The notes under the pieces were generated by a model. The model had not been told where the DNA came from, did no database searches, and saw nothing but the letters and a program-made list of their open reading frames with translations. A stretch of DNA of 64,000 nucleotides, from assembly GCF_900116445.1 (NCBI RefSeq), contig NZ_FPBH01000027.1, positions 62,001 through 126,000 on the forward strand. Reading direction: 5' to 3'. The position numbers and the translations under genes were made by a program. Of the stretch, positions 1 through 7,908 are shown in pieces (position 1 is the first letter of the stretch; the number at the start of each line of letters is the position of its first letter). The DNA comes from Paraburkholderia aspalathi (lineage in GTDB: Bacteria > Pseudomonadota > Gammaproteobacteria > Burkholderiales > Burkholderiaceae).

Positions 1-161
1 ACGGCTACATGATCGTGCCCGAAGTCGCCGGCGAAGCCGTGCGCTTCGCCGCCGCGCTGCTCGACGGCCGCATCGGCGATGCCGATGCTTTCGCTGACTG
101 GCAAAATGCCGCGCGCTGGAGCGAGCTGTTTCAACTGGACGCCACGCGGGAGCCGGCATGA
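1..161 (+). CDS. thiO: Glycine oxidase ThiO, C-terminal fragment
   Basis: The last 52 codons of a gene cut by the window edge, read in the frame starting at base 3 and ending in TGA at 159-161. The visible tail (GYMIVPEVAGEAV, later ADWQNAARWSELF) is what one expects at the end of an FAD-dependent amino-acid oxidase of the DAO/ThiO type, where the final helix packs on the FAD domain. ThiO oxidises glycine to the imine used for the thiazole ring of thiamine. The assignment rests mostly on context: thiS, thiG and thiE follow in the same direction, 84 bases downstream. The catalytic and FAD-binding parts lie outside the window, so the function is inferred. Confidence 0.72.
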   Translation, partial: GYMIVPEVAGEAVRFAAALLDGRIGDADAFADWQNAARWSELFQLDATREPA

Positions 162-245
162 GCGTTGCGCGCCTGCCGGCGAAATAACCGCAGGCAAAAC
201 AGGCGGACGCCGCTGCCCCAATCGACTGAACCGTATTTGAACACC

Positions 246-443
246 ATGGACATTCATATCAATCAGAAGCCGTTGTCGTTGCCCGAAGGCGCGACTGTCG
301 CCGATGCGCTCGCCGCGTTCGGCGCGCGTCCGCCGTTCGCGGTCGCGCTGAACGGCGATTTCGTCGCACGCACCCAGCATGCGGCGCGCGCGCTGCAGCC
401 GGGCGACAAGCTCGACGTCGTGCAACCCGTGGCCGGCGGTTAA
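246..443 (+). CDS. thiS: Sulfur carrier protein ThiS
   Basis: A 65-residue ubiquitin-fold protein ending in Gly-Gly, the mark of ThiS: the C-terminal glycine is adenylated and converted to a thiocarboxylate that gives sulfur to the thiazole synthase. It begins MDIHINQKPLSL and has the family segments FAVALNGDFV and LQPGDKLDVVQPVAGG. An upstream in-frame start at 165 would add 27 arginine-rich residues unlike any ThiS, so the ATG at 246 is preferred; total length then fits the usual 65-70 residues. It lies between the thiO fragment and thiG, 33 bases before the thiG start, and is clearly part of the same operon. Confidence 0.93.
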   Translation: MDIHINQKPLSLPEGATVADALAAFGARPPFAVALNGDFVARTQHAARALQPGDKLDVVQPVAGG

Positions 444-476
444 GCCCCGCGCCACGCCTTGCCGGAGACCAGGATT

Positions 477-1298
477 ATGCAAATGACTGCCCCCCAAACC
501 GCCGACGCGCTCACGCTCTACGGCCAGACTTTCGCGAGCCGCGTGCTGCTCGGCACCTCGCGCTATCCATCGCTGCAATCGCTATCCGATTCGATCGACG
601 CCGCGCAGCCCGGCATGGTGACCGTTGCGCTGCGCAGGCAGATGAACGAAGGCGGCGCCGAAGCCGGTTTCTTCGATCTGCTCAAGCGCCACGGCGTACC
701 GCTGTTGCCCAATACCGCCGGCTGCCTGACCGTCGGCGAGGCGGTGACGACCGCGCATATGGCGCGCGAGATTTTCGAAACCGAGTGGATCAAGCTCGAA
801 CTGATCGGCGACGACTACACGCTGCAGCCTGATCCGGTCGGCCTGATCGAAGCGGCCACGCAGCTGATCAAGGACGGCTTCAAGGTGCTCCCGTATTGCA
901 CCGAAGATCTGGTGATCGGCCGCCGCCTGCTCGATGCGGGCTGTGAAGCGCTGATGCCGTGGGGCGCGCCGATCGGCACCGGCAAGGGCGTCATCAATCC
1001 GTACGGCCTGCGCGTGTTGCGCGAGCGCTTGCCCGACGTGCCGCTGATCGTCGACGCCGGCCTCGGCGTGCCGTCGCACGCGGCGCAAGTGATGGAGTGG
1101 GGCTTCGACGGCGTGCTGCTGAACACTGCCGTTTCGCAGGCGACGCACCCCGACGCGATGGCGCGCGCCTTTGCGCTGGGCGTCGAAGCGGGCCGCCAGG
1201 CCTTTCTGGCGGGGCCGATGGCCGAGCGCGAAAGCGCGCACGCGAGCACGCCGGTGGTCGGCATGCCGTTCTGGCACCAAGACGGGAGCGCCGCATGA
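477..1298 (+). CDS. thiG: Thiazole synthase ThiG
   Basis: 273-residue TIM-barrel enzyme that joins deoxyxylulose 5-phosphate, the ThiO-derived glycine imine and ThiS thiocarboxylate into the thiazole phosphate of thiamine. The Schiff-base lysine is visible as K106 in EWIKLELIGDD, and the phosphate-binding loops VDAGLGVPSHAAQ and GVLLNTAVSQA are intact. An in-frame TTG at 459 is possible, but ATG 477 is preferred because it has AGG just upstream and starts the conserved part sooner. The stop overlaps the thiE start by four bases (ATGA), so the two are probably translationally coupled. Confidence 0.95.
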   Translation: MQMTAPQTADALTLYGQTFASRVLLGTSRYPSLQSLSDSIDAAQPGMVTVALRRQMNEGGAEAGFFDLLKRHGVPLLPNTAGCLTVGEAVTTAHMAREIFETEWIKLELIGDDYTLQPDPVGLIEAATQLIKDGFKVLPYCTEDLVIGRRLLDAGCEALMPWGAPIGTGKGVINPYGLRVLRERLPDVPLIVDAGLGVPSHAAQVMEWGFDGVLLNTAVSQATHPDAMARAFALGVEAGRQAFLAGPMAERESAHASTPVVGMPFWHQDGSAA

Positions 1299-2398
1299 CG
1301 CAAACTTTGCCTTTGACTGGCCGCGACCTCTTCTGGCCGCCTGCCGATGAACTCACCGAAGCCGCCGAGCGGATCCGCGCCCGCCTGGGCGAGTGGCCGC
1401 CAACCCACGCGCCGTGGCGCATCTGCCTGACCGCGCCGGACGAGCCGAACGGCGGCGACCTGATCATCGTCGCCGACGCGCAGCAGCATGGCGAGCAGGT
1501 GGCGCGCTGGCAGGTGCAGGGCGCAGGCGTGATCGTCGCCGCCGAGAACGCGGCGACGCTGCATCTGGGCGGCGAGAAATACAGTCTGGAGGGCCATCTG
1601 GCGGAAGACTGGATTCCCGCGCTGGCGGCGTTTCTGGATTGCGGCTTCGATCCACACGACGCGCTGGTCCTGGCGCTGGCCTGGCGTGACGGCGACGAGA
1701 CCAAAGCGGACGACGCCTTTCCGGACGATATCGCGCACTTCCCACGCCTCGCCGGTCTGCCGGCCGCGCCGGCGCAAGCGTTCGCGCGTTGCCCTGACCG
1801 GCTCGGCCTGTACCCGGTGCTGCCGACCGCGGAGTGGGTCGAACGGGTGGTGGGCCTAGGCGTGAAAACGGTCCAGTTGCGCCGCAAATCGGCCGAACCC
1901 GCCGACGAACTGAAGCGCGAAATCGCCCGCTGTGTCGCCGCGGGCCGTGAGCACGATGCCCAGGTTTTCATCAACGATCACTGGCAAGCCGCTCTGGAAG
2001 CGGGCGCTTACGGCGTCCACCTTGGCCAGGAAGACGTGCATACGGCCGATCTGTCGGCACTTGCCGCCGCCGGCATCCGCCTCGGCCTGTCGACGCACGG
2101 TTTCTACGAGATTCTGAAAGCACTGCATTTCCGGCCAAGCTACATTGCATTGGGCGCGGTGTTCCCGACTACCACCAAAGTCATGCCGACCGCCCCGCAA
2201 GGCCTCAAGCGTCTGGCGCGGTATGTCCGCCTGCTCGACGGCGTCGTGCCGCTGGTGGCGATCGGTGGGATCGATCTGCAGGTGCTGCCGGACGTGCTGG
2301 CGACGGGCGTGGGCTGCGCGGCCGTGGTGCGCGCCGTGACCGAAGCCGCCGACCCGGCTGTCGCTGTTTCTGCGCTGCAACATGCGTTTACGCAATAA
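1295..2398 (+). CDS. thiE: Thiamine-phosphate synthase ThiE with N-terminal extension
   Basis: 367 residues, much longer than a standard ThiE of about 210. From roughly residue 168 to the end it is a normal thiamine-phosphate synthase barrel: LGLYPVLPTAEW, the diphosphate-binding VQLRRKS, FINDHWQAAL, GVHLGQED, YIALGAVFPTTTK and VAIGGID. It couples HMP-diphosphate to thiazole phosphate. The first 165 residues are a separate domain; AALAAFLDCGFDPHDALVLALAW loosely recalls the C-terminal helix region of ThiD/PfkB kinases, but I see no kinase GTGD motif. ATG 1295 overlaps the thiG stop; longer upstream reading is only the shadow of thiG. Last gene of the thiamine operon. Confidence 0.92.
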   Translation: MTQTLPLTGRDLFWPPADELTEAAERIRARLGEWPPTHAPWRICLTAPDEPNGGDLIIVADAQQHGEQVARWQVQGAGVIVAAENAATLHLGGEKYSLEGHLAEDWIPALAAFLDCGFDPHDALVLALAWRDGDETKADDAFPDDIAHFPRLAGLPAAPAQAFARCPDRLGLYPVLPTAEWVERVVGLGVKTVQLRRKSAEPADELKREIARCVAAGREHDAQVFINDHWQAALEAGAYGVHLGQEDVHTADLSALAAAGIRLGLSTHGFYEILKALHFRPSYIALGAVFPTTTKVMPTAPQGLKRLARYVRLLDGVVPLVAIGGIDLQVLPDVLATGVGCAAVVRAVTEAADPAVAVSALQHAFTQ

Positions 2399-2454
2399 TC
2401 GTCAAGTTCAGTAAAGGGACAGGGCACCTCACGGCAGCATTTCCATGATGGCCC

Positions 2455-2460
2455 TATAAT
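2455..2460 (+). promoter_or_regulatory. Probable -10 box before mlaF
   Basis: A consensus TATAAT within GCCCTATAAT lies 32 bases before the GTG start of mlaF, in the 94-base gap after thiE. A matching -35 is weak (CGGCAG at 17-bp spacing). The same ten bases precede the ABC gene at 6976, which supports a real promoter separating the thiamine and Mla operons. Confidence 0.55.
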
Positions 2461-2492
2461 TCGGCCTTCCGTGTAAAAGGACTGTCAGTTTC

Positions 2493-3314
2493 GTGTCTTC
2501 CTCCCCCGAGACCTTACTCGAGCTGCGCGACGTCGACTTCGGTTATGGCGACCGGCTCGTCCTGTCGAACCTGAATCTGCGCTTCAAGCGCGGCCAGGTC
2601 GTTGCGGTTATGGGCGGCTCGGGTTGCGGCAAAACCACAGTGCTGCGCCTGATCGGCGGTCTGGTGCGCGCACAACGTGGCCAGATCCTGTTCCAGGGCC
2701 AGGACATCGGCGCACAAACGCGCGACGGCCTCTACGCGCTGCGTCGCAAGATGGGCATGCTGTTCCAGTTCGGCGCGCTGTTTACCGACATGTCGGTGTT
2801 CGAAAATGTCGCTTTTGCGCTGCGTGAGCACACCGACCTTCCCGAAGAACTGATCCGCGACCTCGTGTTGATGAAGCTCAACGCCGTCGGCTTGCGCGGT
2901 GCGCGCGACCTCGCGCCGTCGGAGATTTCGGGCGGTATGGCGCGGCGGGTGGCGCTCGCCCGTGCGATTGCCCTCGACCCTGAGCTGATGATGTACGACG
3001 AGCCGTTCGCCGGCCTCGATCCGATCTCGCTCGGCATTACGGCGAACCTGATTCGCGCGCTGAATCAGGCACTTGGCGCGACGTCGATCCTGGTCACGCA
3101 CGACGTGCCGGAATCGTTCGCAATTGCCGACTACGTCTATTTTCTCGCCAATGGCGGGGTGCATGCCGAAGGCACGCCGGCTGAGCTGCGCGCGTCGACC
3201 GATGCTACGGTGCGCCAGTTCATCGACGGCGCGCCGGACGGCCCGTTCAAATTCCACTATCCCAGCAAGACGCCGCTCGCGGCGGATTTCGGTATCGGCG
3301 GAGGTCAGTCATGA
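2493..3314 (+). CDS. mlaF: Phospholipid ABC transporter ATP-binding protein MlaF
   Basis: 273-residue ATPase of the MlaFEDB inner-membrane complex, which moves phospholipids between the membranes to keep the outer leaflet asymmetric. Walker A GGSGCGKTT (about residues 41-49), Q-loop LFQFGALF, signature EISGGMARRVALARAI, Walker B MMYDEPFAGLDP and the H-loop ILVTHD are all present. The ISGGM form of the signature is typical of MlaF/MkL-type ATPases. The start is GTG, 32 bases after a TATAAT box; the stop overlaps mlaE by ATGA. First gene of an operon mlaF-E-D-A-C-B. Confidence 0.95.
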   Translation: MSSSPETLLELRDVDFGYGDRLVLSNLNLRFKRGQVVAVMGGSGCGKTTVLRLIGGLVRAQRGQILFQGQDIGAQTRDGLYALRRKMGMLFQFGALFTDMSVFENVAFALREHTDLPEELIRDLVLMKLNAVGLRGARDLAPSEISGGMARRVALARAIALDPELMMYDEPFAGLDPISLGITANLIRALNQALGATSILVTHDVPESFAIADYVYFLANGGVHAEGTPAELRASTDATVRQFIDGAPDGPFKFHYPSKTPLAADFGIGGGQS

Positions 3315-4078
3315 TCAGCGCGCTTGGTCGCTCGGTACTCGACGGGCTGGGAACGGCCGGCTACGCCACGCGGTTCTTCTTCCGGCTGCTGCTCGAGTTT
3401 TTCCCGTTGCTGCGCCGGCCGCGCCTTGTCACGAAGCAGATCCACTTCGTGGGTAATTATTCGCTGGTGATCATCGCCGTGTCGGGGCTGTTCGTCGGCT
3501 TCGTGCTCGGCTTGCAGGGCTATTACACGCTGAACCGTTACGGTTCCGAACAGGCGTTGGGTCTGCTGGTCGCGCTTTCGCTGGTGCGCGAACTCGGGCC
3601 GGTGGTGACGGCGCTCCTGTTTGCGGGCCGCGCCGGCACGTCGCTCACGGCCGAAATCGGCTTGATGAAGGCGGGCGAGCAATTGACCGCGATGGAAATG
3701 ATGGCGGTGGACCCGGTCAAGGTCGTTGTCGCGCCGCGCTTGTGGGCGGGCATTATTTCCATGCCGATCCTCGCGGCGATTTTCAGCGCGGTCGGCGTGT
3801 TCGGCGGTTATGTGGTGGGTGTGCTGCTGATCGGCGTCGATGCCGGCGCGTTCTGGTCGCAGATGCAAGGCGGCGTCGATGTCTGGCGTGACGTGGGCGC
3901 CGGGGTCATCAAGAGTGTGGTGTTCGGCCTCGCGGTGACCTTTGTGGCGCTGTTTCAGGGCTACGAAGCCAAGCCGACGCCGGAAGGCGTGTCGCGCGCC
4001 ACGACCAAGACGGTTGTGTACGCGTCGCTTGCGGTGCTCGGCCTCGATTTTCTGTTGACCGCACTGATGTTCAGCTAA
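3311..4078 (+). CDS. mlaE: Phospholipid ABC transporter permease MlaE
   Basis: 255-residue MlaE/YrbE permease with the amphipathic N-terminal helix and five hydrophobic segments. Family hallmarks are VGFVLGLQGYYTLNRYG, LVRELGPVVTALLFAGRAGTSLTAEIG and the stretch around LTAMEMMAVDP near the cytoplasmic coupling helix. It forms the dimeric transmembrane core bound by MlaF and MlaB on the inside and by the MlaD hexamer on the periplasmic side. ATG overlaps the mlaF stop by four bases. Length matches the E. coli protein (260). Confidence 0.95.
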   Translation: MISALGRSVLDGLGTAGYATRFFFRLLLEFFPLLRRPRLVTKQIHFVGNYSLVIIAVSGLFVGFVLGLQGYYTLNRYGSEQALGLLVALSLVRELGPVVTALLFAGRAGTSLTAEIGLMKAGEQLTAMEMMAVDPVKVVVAPRLWAGIISMPILAAIFSAVGVFGGYVVGVLLIGVDAGAFWSQMQGGVDVWRDVGAGVIKSVVFGLAVTFVALFQGYEAKPTPEGVSRATTKTVVYASLAVLGLDFLLTALMFS

Positions 4079-4169
4079 AACTGCGCTGCACGTTTTCGCT
4101 CGGCGGGCGCGCCTTGGTTTGCGCGCGACGGAAGCGGGAGCAGCGTGGCGGATTCACTTTGGGATGACG

Positions 4170-4733
4170 ATGAAAAAGACTGCTCTCGACTTCTGGGTCG
4201 GCCTGTTCGTGGTGTTGGGTTTCGTGGCGTTGCTGTTTCTCGCGCTGAAGGCCGGCAACATGAGCTCGTTGTCGTTTCAGGCAACGTACCCGGTCAAGCT
4301 CAAGTTCGACAATATTGGCGGACTGAAGGCGCGCGCACCGGTGAAGAGCGCGGGCGTGACGGTTGGCCGGGTTGCCTCGATCGGCTTTGACAGCAATGCG
4401 TATCAGGCTGTCGTCACGATCGATATCGACAAGCAATACCCGTTTCCGAAAGACACGTCGGCGAAGATCCTGACCTCGGGTCTGCTGGGCGAGCAATACA
4501 TCGGGCTCGAACCCGGCGGCGATAGCGAGATGCTTAAAGCGGGTGACACGATCTCAATGACACAATCGGCGATCGTGCTGGAAAACCTGATCGGACAATT
4601 CCTGTATAGCAAGGCCGCGGACTCGGGCGCATCCAAGTCGGGCGCGGGTTCGGCCGCATCTGGGGCCGCCCCTGCCACGGCGCCCGCGTCGGCGGCGCCG
4701 ACTCCGCCCGCCTCTGGTGCGGCCGGTCAATAA
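4170..4733 (+). CDS. mlaD: Phospholipid-binding MCE protein MlaD
   Basis: 187 residues: one N-terminal transmembrane helix (DFWVGLFVVLGFVALLFLALK) followed by one MCE domain (YPVKLKFDNIGGLKARAPVKSAG, VGRV, GLLGEQYIGLEPG) and a C-terminal tail of about 40 residues rich in Ala, Ser and Pro. MlaD forms a hexameric periplasmic ring that passes lipids between MlaC and MlaE. ATG at 4170 (MKKTALDFW) is chosen; ATG 4164 would add Met-Thr, and longer starts add unrelated residues. The low-complexity tail is longer than in E. coli. mlaA follows after 11 bases. Confidence 0.93.
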   Translation: MKKTALDFWVGLFVVLGFVALLFLALKAGNMSSLSFQATYPVKLKFDNIGGLKARAPVKSAGVTVGRVASIGFDSNAYQAVVTIDIDKQYPFPKDTSAKILTSGLLGEQYIGLEPGGDSEMLKAGDTISMTQSAIVLENLIGQFLYSKAADSGASKSGAGSAASGAAPATAPASAAPTPPASGAAGQ

Positions 4734-4744
4734 GGAGAATAAAA

Positions 4745-5764
4745 ATGCAGACCCTACGCAAACGAGGCGTGCGCACCGTCCAGATGGCGACGTTCGCGCT
4801 CGCGACCGCTACGCTCGTCGGCTGCTCGACCGTGCAGACGCCGACCAAGGGCGATCCGCTCGAGGGCTTGAACCGTACCATCTTCACCGTCAACGACAAG
4901 CTCGACCAGTACGCGCTGAAGCCGGTCGCGAAGGGCTACGTCTTCATCACGCCGCAGCCGGTGCGCGACAGCGTCACCAACTTCTTCTCGAATATCGGCG
5001 ACGTCTACATCGCGGCAAACAATCTGCTGCAGTTGAAGATCGCCGACGGCGTCGAAGACATCATGCGGATCGTGATCAATACGGTGTTCGGCGTCGGCGG
5101 TCTGTTCGACGTGGCGACGCTTGCCAAGCTGCCCAAGCACGACAACGACCTCGGCCTGACGCTCGGTCACTACGGCGTGCCGGCGGGTCCGTACCTCGTG
5201 CTGCCGCTGTTCGGGCCGAGCACGCTGCGCGACGCGGTTGGTTCGATCGGCAATTACTATGTGAATCCGCTCAGCTACATTCATCCGGATGGCCTGAGCT
5301 GGGCTCTGTACGGCCTGAACGTGGTCAACACGCGCGCGAATCTGCTGAACGCGGGCGACGTGCTGGAAGGCGCAGCGCTGGATAAGTATTCGTTCGTGCG
5401 TAATGCGTACCTGCAGCGCCGCCAGTATCTGCTGTCGGATGGCAAGCAGTCGCAGTCGCTGCCGAACTACGGCGACGAAGCACCGCTGCCGAAGTACGAC
5501 GACGTCGACAGCGGCGCGGCTGCTGCGCCTGCAGGCACGCAGGGCGCTGCCGCGAAAGCATCGGCGGCCTCCGGTGCGACCGCCGCAACGCCGCCGCAAG
5601 CTGCTTCAGGTGCAACCGGCACGGCGGCTGCACCTGAAGCAGCCTCGGGCAGCTCCGAAACGCCGCCGCTCGACCTGAACGGCGGTCCAGAAACGACGCA
5701 GATCCCGGCCGGCCAACTGGTTCCGCCGACGCGTTTCAGCTTCCCGTCATTCAAATTGCGTTGA
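4745..5764 (+). CDS. mlaA: Outer-membrane lipoprotein MlaA (VacJ)
   Basis: 339-residue VacJ-family lipoprotein. The signal peptide ends in a lipobox, LVGC, with the modified Cys at residue 27. The conserved core includes DPLEGLNRTIFTVNDKLDQY, VRDSVTNFFSNIGD, DLGLTLGHYGVPAGPYLVLPLFGPSTLRDAVG and the helix pair that forms the lipid-conducting ring. After about residue 250 comes a long Ala/Thr/Ser/Pro-rich tail absent from the E. coli protein. MlaA extracts phospholipid from the outer leaflet and hands it to periplasmic MlaC. In E. coli mlaA lies apart from mlaFEDCB; here it sits between mlaD and mlaC. RBS AAGGAG lies just upstream. Confidence 0.94.
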   Translation: MQTLRKRGVRTVQMATFALATATLVGCSTVQTPTKGDPLEGLNRTIFTVNDKLDQYALKPVAKGYVFITPQPVRDSVTNFFSNIGDVYIAANNLLQLKIADGVEDIMRIVINTVFGVGGLFDVATLAKLPKHDNDLGLTLGHYGVPAGPYLVLPLFGPSTLRDAVGSIGNYYVNPLSYIHPDGLSWALYGLNVVNTRANLLNAGDVLEGAALDKYSFVRNAYLQRRQYLLSDGKQSQSLPNYGDEAPLPKYDDVDSGAAAAPAGTQGAAAKASAASGATAATPPQAASGATGTAAAPEAASGSSETPPLDLNGGPETTQIPAGQLVPPTRFSFPSFKLR

Positions 5765-5882
5765 TCGTGCGGCCGTAACACCTCGATACGACTCTCGCAG
5801 TTTGCGCATGGATTGCTGCTGAACTCGCGTGTTAATGTCGGCTCAAACGGTTGCACTATTTTTAAGGCAAGCAAGGTTCGAT

Positions 5883-6515
5883 ATGAAAAAACTATTCCTG
5901 ATTCCGTTGTTCGCAGCGCTGTTCTCGTTCGCCAGTGCCGGTGCATCGGAGCAAGCGGTGGACTCCAATTCGCCGGACGGGCTGATCAAGACCGTCACGC
6001 AGCAGGTGATCGATGCGGTGCGCAGCGACAAGTCGATCCAGCAAGGTGACATCTCGCATATCACCCAGCTCGTCAACGAAAAGATCCTGCCGTACACGGA
6101 TTTCCGCCGCACCACGCAACTGGCGATGGGCCGCAACTGGCGCACCGCGACGCCGGAGCAGCAAAACGCCGTGGTCGAGCAGTTCAAGATGTTGCTGATC
6201 CGCACGTATTCGGGCGCGTTGGCACAAGTGCGCGACCAGCAGATCCAGTACAAGCCGTTCCGGATGAACCCGGACGACACCGACACGGTGGTGCGCTCGG
6301 TGGTGATGAACAACGGCTCGCCGATCGAACTCGACTATCGTCTGTACAAGACGCCGAACGGCTGGCGTGTGTATGACATCAACGTACTCGGCGCGTGGCT
6401 GATCCAGGCGTATCAGCAACAGTTCAACGAGCAGATCCAGCAGAAGGGCGTGGACGGACTGATCCAGTTCCTCACGCAGCGTAACCAGCAACTCGCCTCG
6501 GGCAAGCAGTCGTGA
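5883..6515 (+). CDS. mlaC: Periplasmic phospholipid shuttle MlaC
   Basis: 210 residues with a clear signal peptide (MKKLFLIPLFAALFSFASA). The mature part is an MlaC/Ttg2D domain: MLLIRTYSGALAQVRDQQIQYKPF, the PIELDYRLYKTPNGWRVYDINVLG segment and LIQAYQQQFNEQIQQKGVDGLI. It ferries phospholipids between the MlaA complex and MlaD. A longer reading from 5829 would bury the signal peptide behind 18 residues, so ATG 5883 is preferred. The gap of 118 bases from mlaA may hold a secondary promoter. The stop overlaps the GTG of mlaB by four bases. Confidence 0.93.
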   Translation: MKKLFLIPLFAALFSFASAGASEQAVDSNSPDGLIKTVTQQVIDAVRSDKSIQQGDISHITQLVNEKILPYTDFRRTTQLAMGRNWRTATPEQQNAVVEQFKMLLIRTYSGALAQVRDQQIQYKPFRMNPDDTDTVVRSVVMNNGSPIELDYRLYKTPNGWRVYDINVLGAWLIQAYQQQFNEQIQQKGVDGLIQFLTQRNQQLASGKQS

Positions 6516-6805
6516 GCGAAGTGCTGAACGCCGTCGCCAGCCGCTTCGAAAGCGGCGCGACGCTGACCCACGAGAGCGCGAAAGCCGCGTTCGAGGCGGG
6601 TTTGCAGCGCATCGCTGCGGGCGCGACCGGCGTGGATTGCGCGCCGCTCGCGCAATTCGACTCGTCCGCGCTGGCCGTCCTGCTCGCGTGGGAGCGTGCC
6701 GCCCAGGCGCGCGGCGCCCCGTTCGAGATCGTCAACCTGCCGGCTGGTCTCGCCAGCCTTGCACAAGCCTACGGCGTCGACACACTCATCTCGACGCGAC
6801 ATTGA
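6512..6805 (+). CDS. mlaB: STAS-domain protein MlaB
   Basis: 97-residue STAS-domain protein, the cytoplasmic partner that stabilises MlaF in the MlaFEDB complex. The fold is seen in VDCAPLAQFDSSALAVLLAWERAAQARG, which includes the conserved Asp-Ser-Ser motif before the helix, followed by FEIVNLPAGLASLAQAYGVDTLI. The GTG start overlaps the mlaC stop. It is the last Mla gene: a GC-rich hairpin with a T-run follows 25 bases later. Confidence 0.9.
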   Translation: MSEVLNAVASRFESGATLTHESAKAAFEAGLQRIAAGATGVDCAPLAQFDSSALAVLLAWERAAQARGAPFEIVNLPAGLASLAQAYGVDTLISTRH

Positions 6806-6830
6806 CGCTCCCATAGCGTCACTTCCAAAC

Positions 6831-6860
6831 GCCCCGGCCGAGCCGGGGCTGCTGATTTTT
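6831..6860 (+). terminator. Rho-independent terminator after mlaB
   Basis: An eight-pair stem GCCCCGGC / GCCGGGGC with loop CGA is followed after a few bases by ATTTTT. It lies 25 bases beyond the mlaB stop and ends the mla operon. Confidence 0.8.
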
Positions 6861-6864
6861 GCCC

Positions 6865-6870
6865 TATAAT
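6865..6870 (+). promoter_or_regulatory. Probable -10 box for the ABC export pair
   Basis: TATAAT in GCCCTATAAT, directly after the terminator T-run and 105 bases before the next ATG. No good -35 is visible at 16-18 bp. A second candidate, TATAAC at 6889-6894, lies within GGGGCATATAACCGGCCCC. Confidence 0.5.
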
Positions 6871-6975
6871 CAAACGTTTTTCGGGGCATATAACCGGCCC
6901 CAATTTCGTCCCTTCCAGCACTTTTGCGCCCCCTCGGGGCTCCTTTAGGCGCCGCGACGCACGCGGCCCACAGTC

Positions 6976-7908
6976 ATGTCAGCCATAGAAATTCGTAACG
7001 TCAAGAAGCGCTACAAGGACTTGCAGGCGCTCAAGGGCGTCAGCCTCACGGTGGAAGAAGGCGAGTTCTTCGGACTGCTCGGTCCGAACGGCGCGGGCAA
7101 GACAACGCTCATCAGCATACTCGCCGGTCTCGCGCGCGCCGATGAAGGCAGCATCGCGGTACGTGGCCATGACGTAGTCAGCGATTTCCGCGACGCGCGC
7201 CGTGCGCTTGGCGTCGTGCCGCAGGAACTCGTGTTCGATCCCTTCTTCACGGTACGCGAAACCTTGCGCATCCAGTCCGGCTACTACGGGCTGCGCAATA
7301 ACGACGCGTGGATCGACGAGATCATGGCCAATCTCGACCTCACCGAGAAAGCCGACGCCAACATGCGCGCGCTGTCGGGCGGCATGAAGCGCCGCGTGCT
7401 CGTGGCGCAGGCGCTGGTGCACCGGCCGCCGGTGATCGTGCTGGATGAGCCGACCGCGGGCGTCGACGTCGAGCTGCGTCAAACCTTGTGGAAATTCATC
7501 TCGCGCCTGAATCGCGAAGGCCACACGATCGTGCTGACCACGCACTATCTGGAAGAAGCCGAATCGCTGTGCGACCGCATCGCGATGTTGCGGCGGGGCG
7601 AGGTCGTCGCGCTCGAGCGCACCAGCACGCTGCTGCAGCGCTTTGCCGGCATGCAGCTGTTCCTGCGCTTTACGCAAGGCGCGTTGCCGGTCGAGTTGCG
7701 TCCGCTCGAAGTGGAAAGCGGCACGGGCAACGGCAATGGCCGGCAGCATCTGCTGCGGCTCGCGAGCTATGACGACGTCGAGCGCATTCTCGCGCAGTGC
7801 CGCGCAGCGGGCTGCGCATTCGAAGAAATCGAGGTCCGCAAAGCCGACCTCGAAGATGTGTTCGTTCAGGTGATGAACGGTCCGGAAGTGATCGAGGGGC
7901 TGGCATGA
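6976..7908 (+). CDS. ABC-2 type transporter ATP-binding protein (YadG-like)
   Basis: 310-residue ATPase of the ABC-2 export class. Walker A GPNGAGKTT, signature ALSGGMKRRVLVAQALVH, Walker B VIVLDEPTAGVDVELR and switch TTHYLEEAE are clear. The C-terminal 80 residues are a DUF4162-like extension ending KADLEDVFVQVMNG. The GVD after the Walker B Glu and the overall sequence resemble E. coli YadG. It pairs with the permease that overlaps its stop by four bases. The substrate is unknown. Placement between the mla genes and murA suggests an envelope-related job, but that is inference. A 105-base leader separates it from a TATAAT box. Confidence 0.88.
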   Translation: MSAIEIRNVKKRYKDLQALKGVSLTVEEGEFFGLLGPNGAGKTTLISILAGLARADEGSIAVRGHDVVSDFRDARRALGVVPQELVFDPFFTVRETLRIQSGYYGLRNNDAWIDEIMANLDLTEKADANMRALSGGMKRRVLVAQALVHRPPVIVLDEPTAGVDVELRQTLWKFISRLNREGHTIVLTTHYLEEAESLCDRIAMLRRGEVVALERTSTLLQRFAGMQLFLRFTQGALPVELRPLEVESGTGNGNGRQHLLRLASYDDVERILAQCRAAGCAFEEIEVRKADLEDVFVQVMNGPEVIEGLA

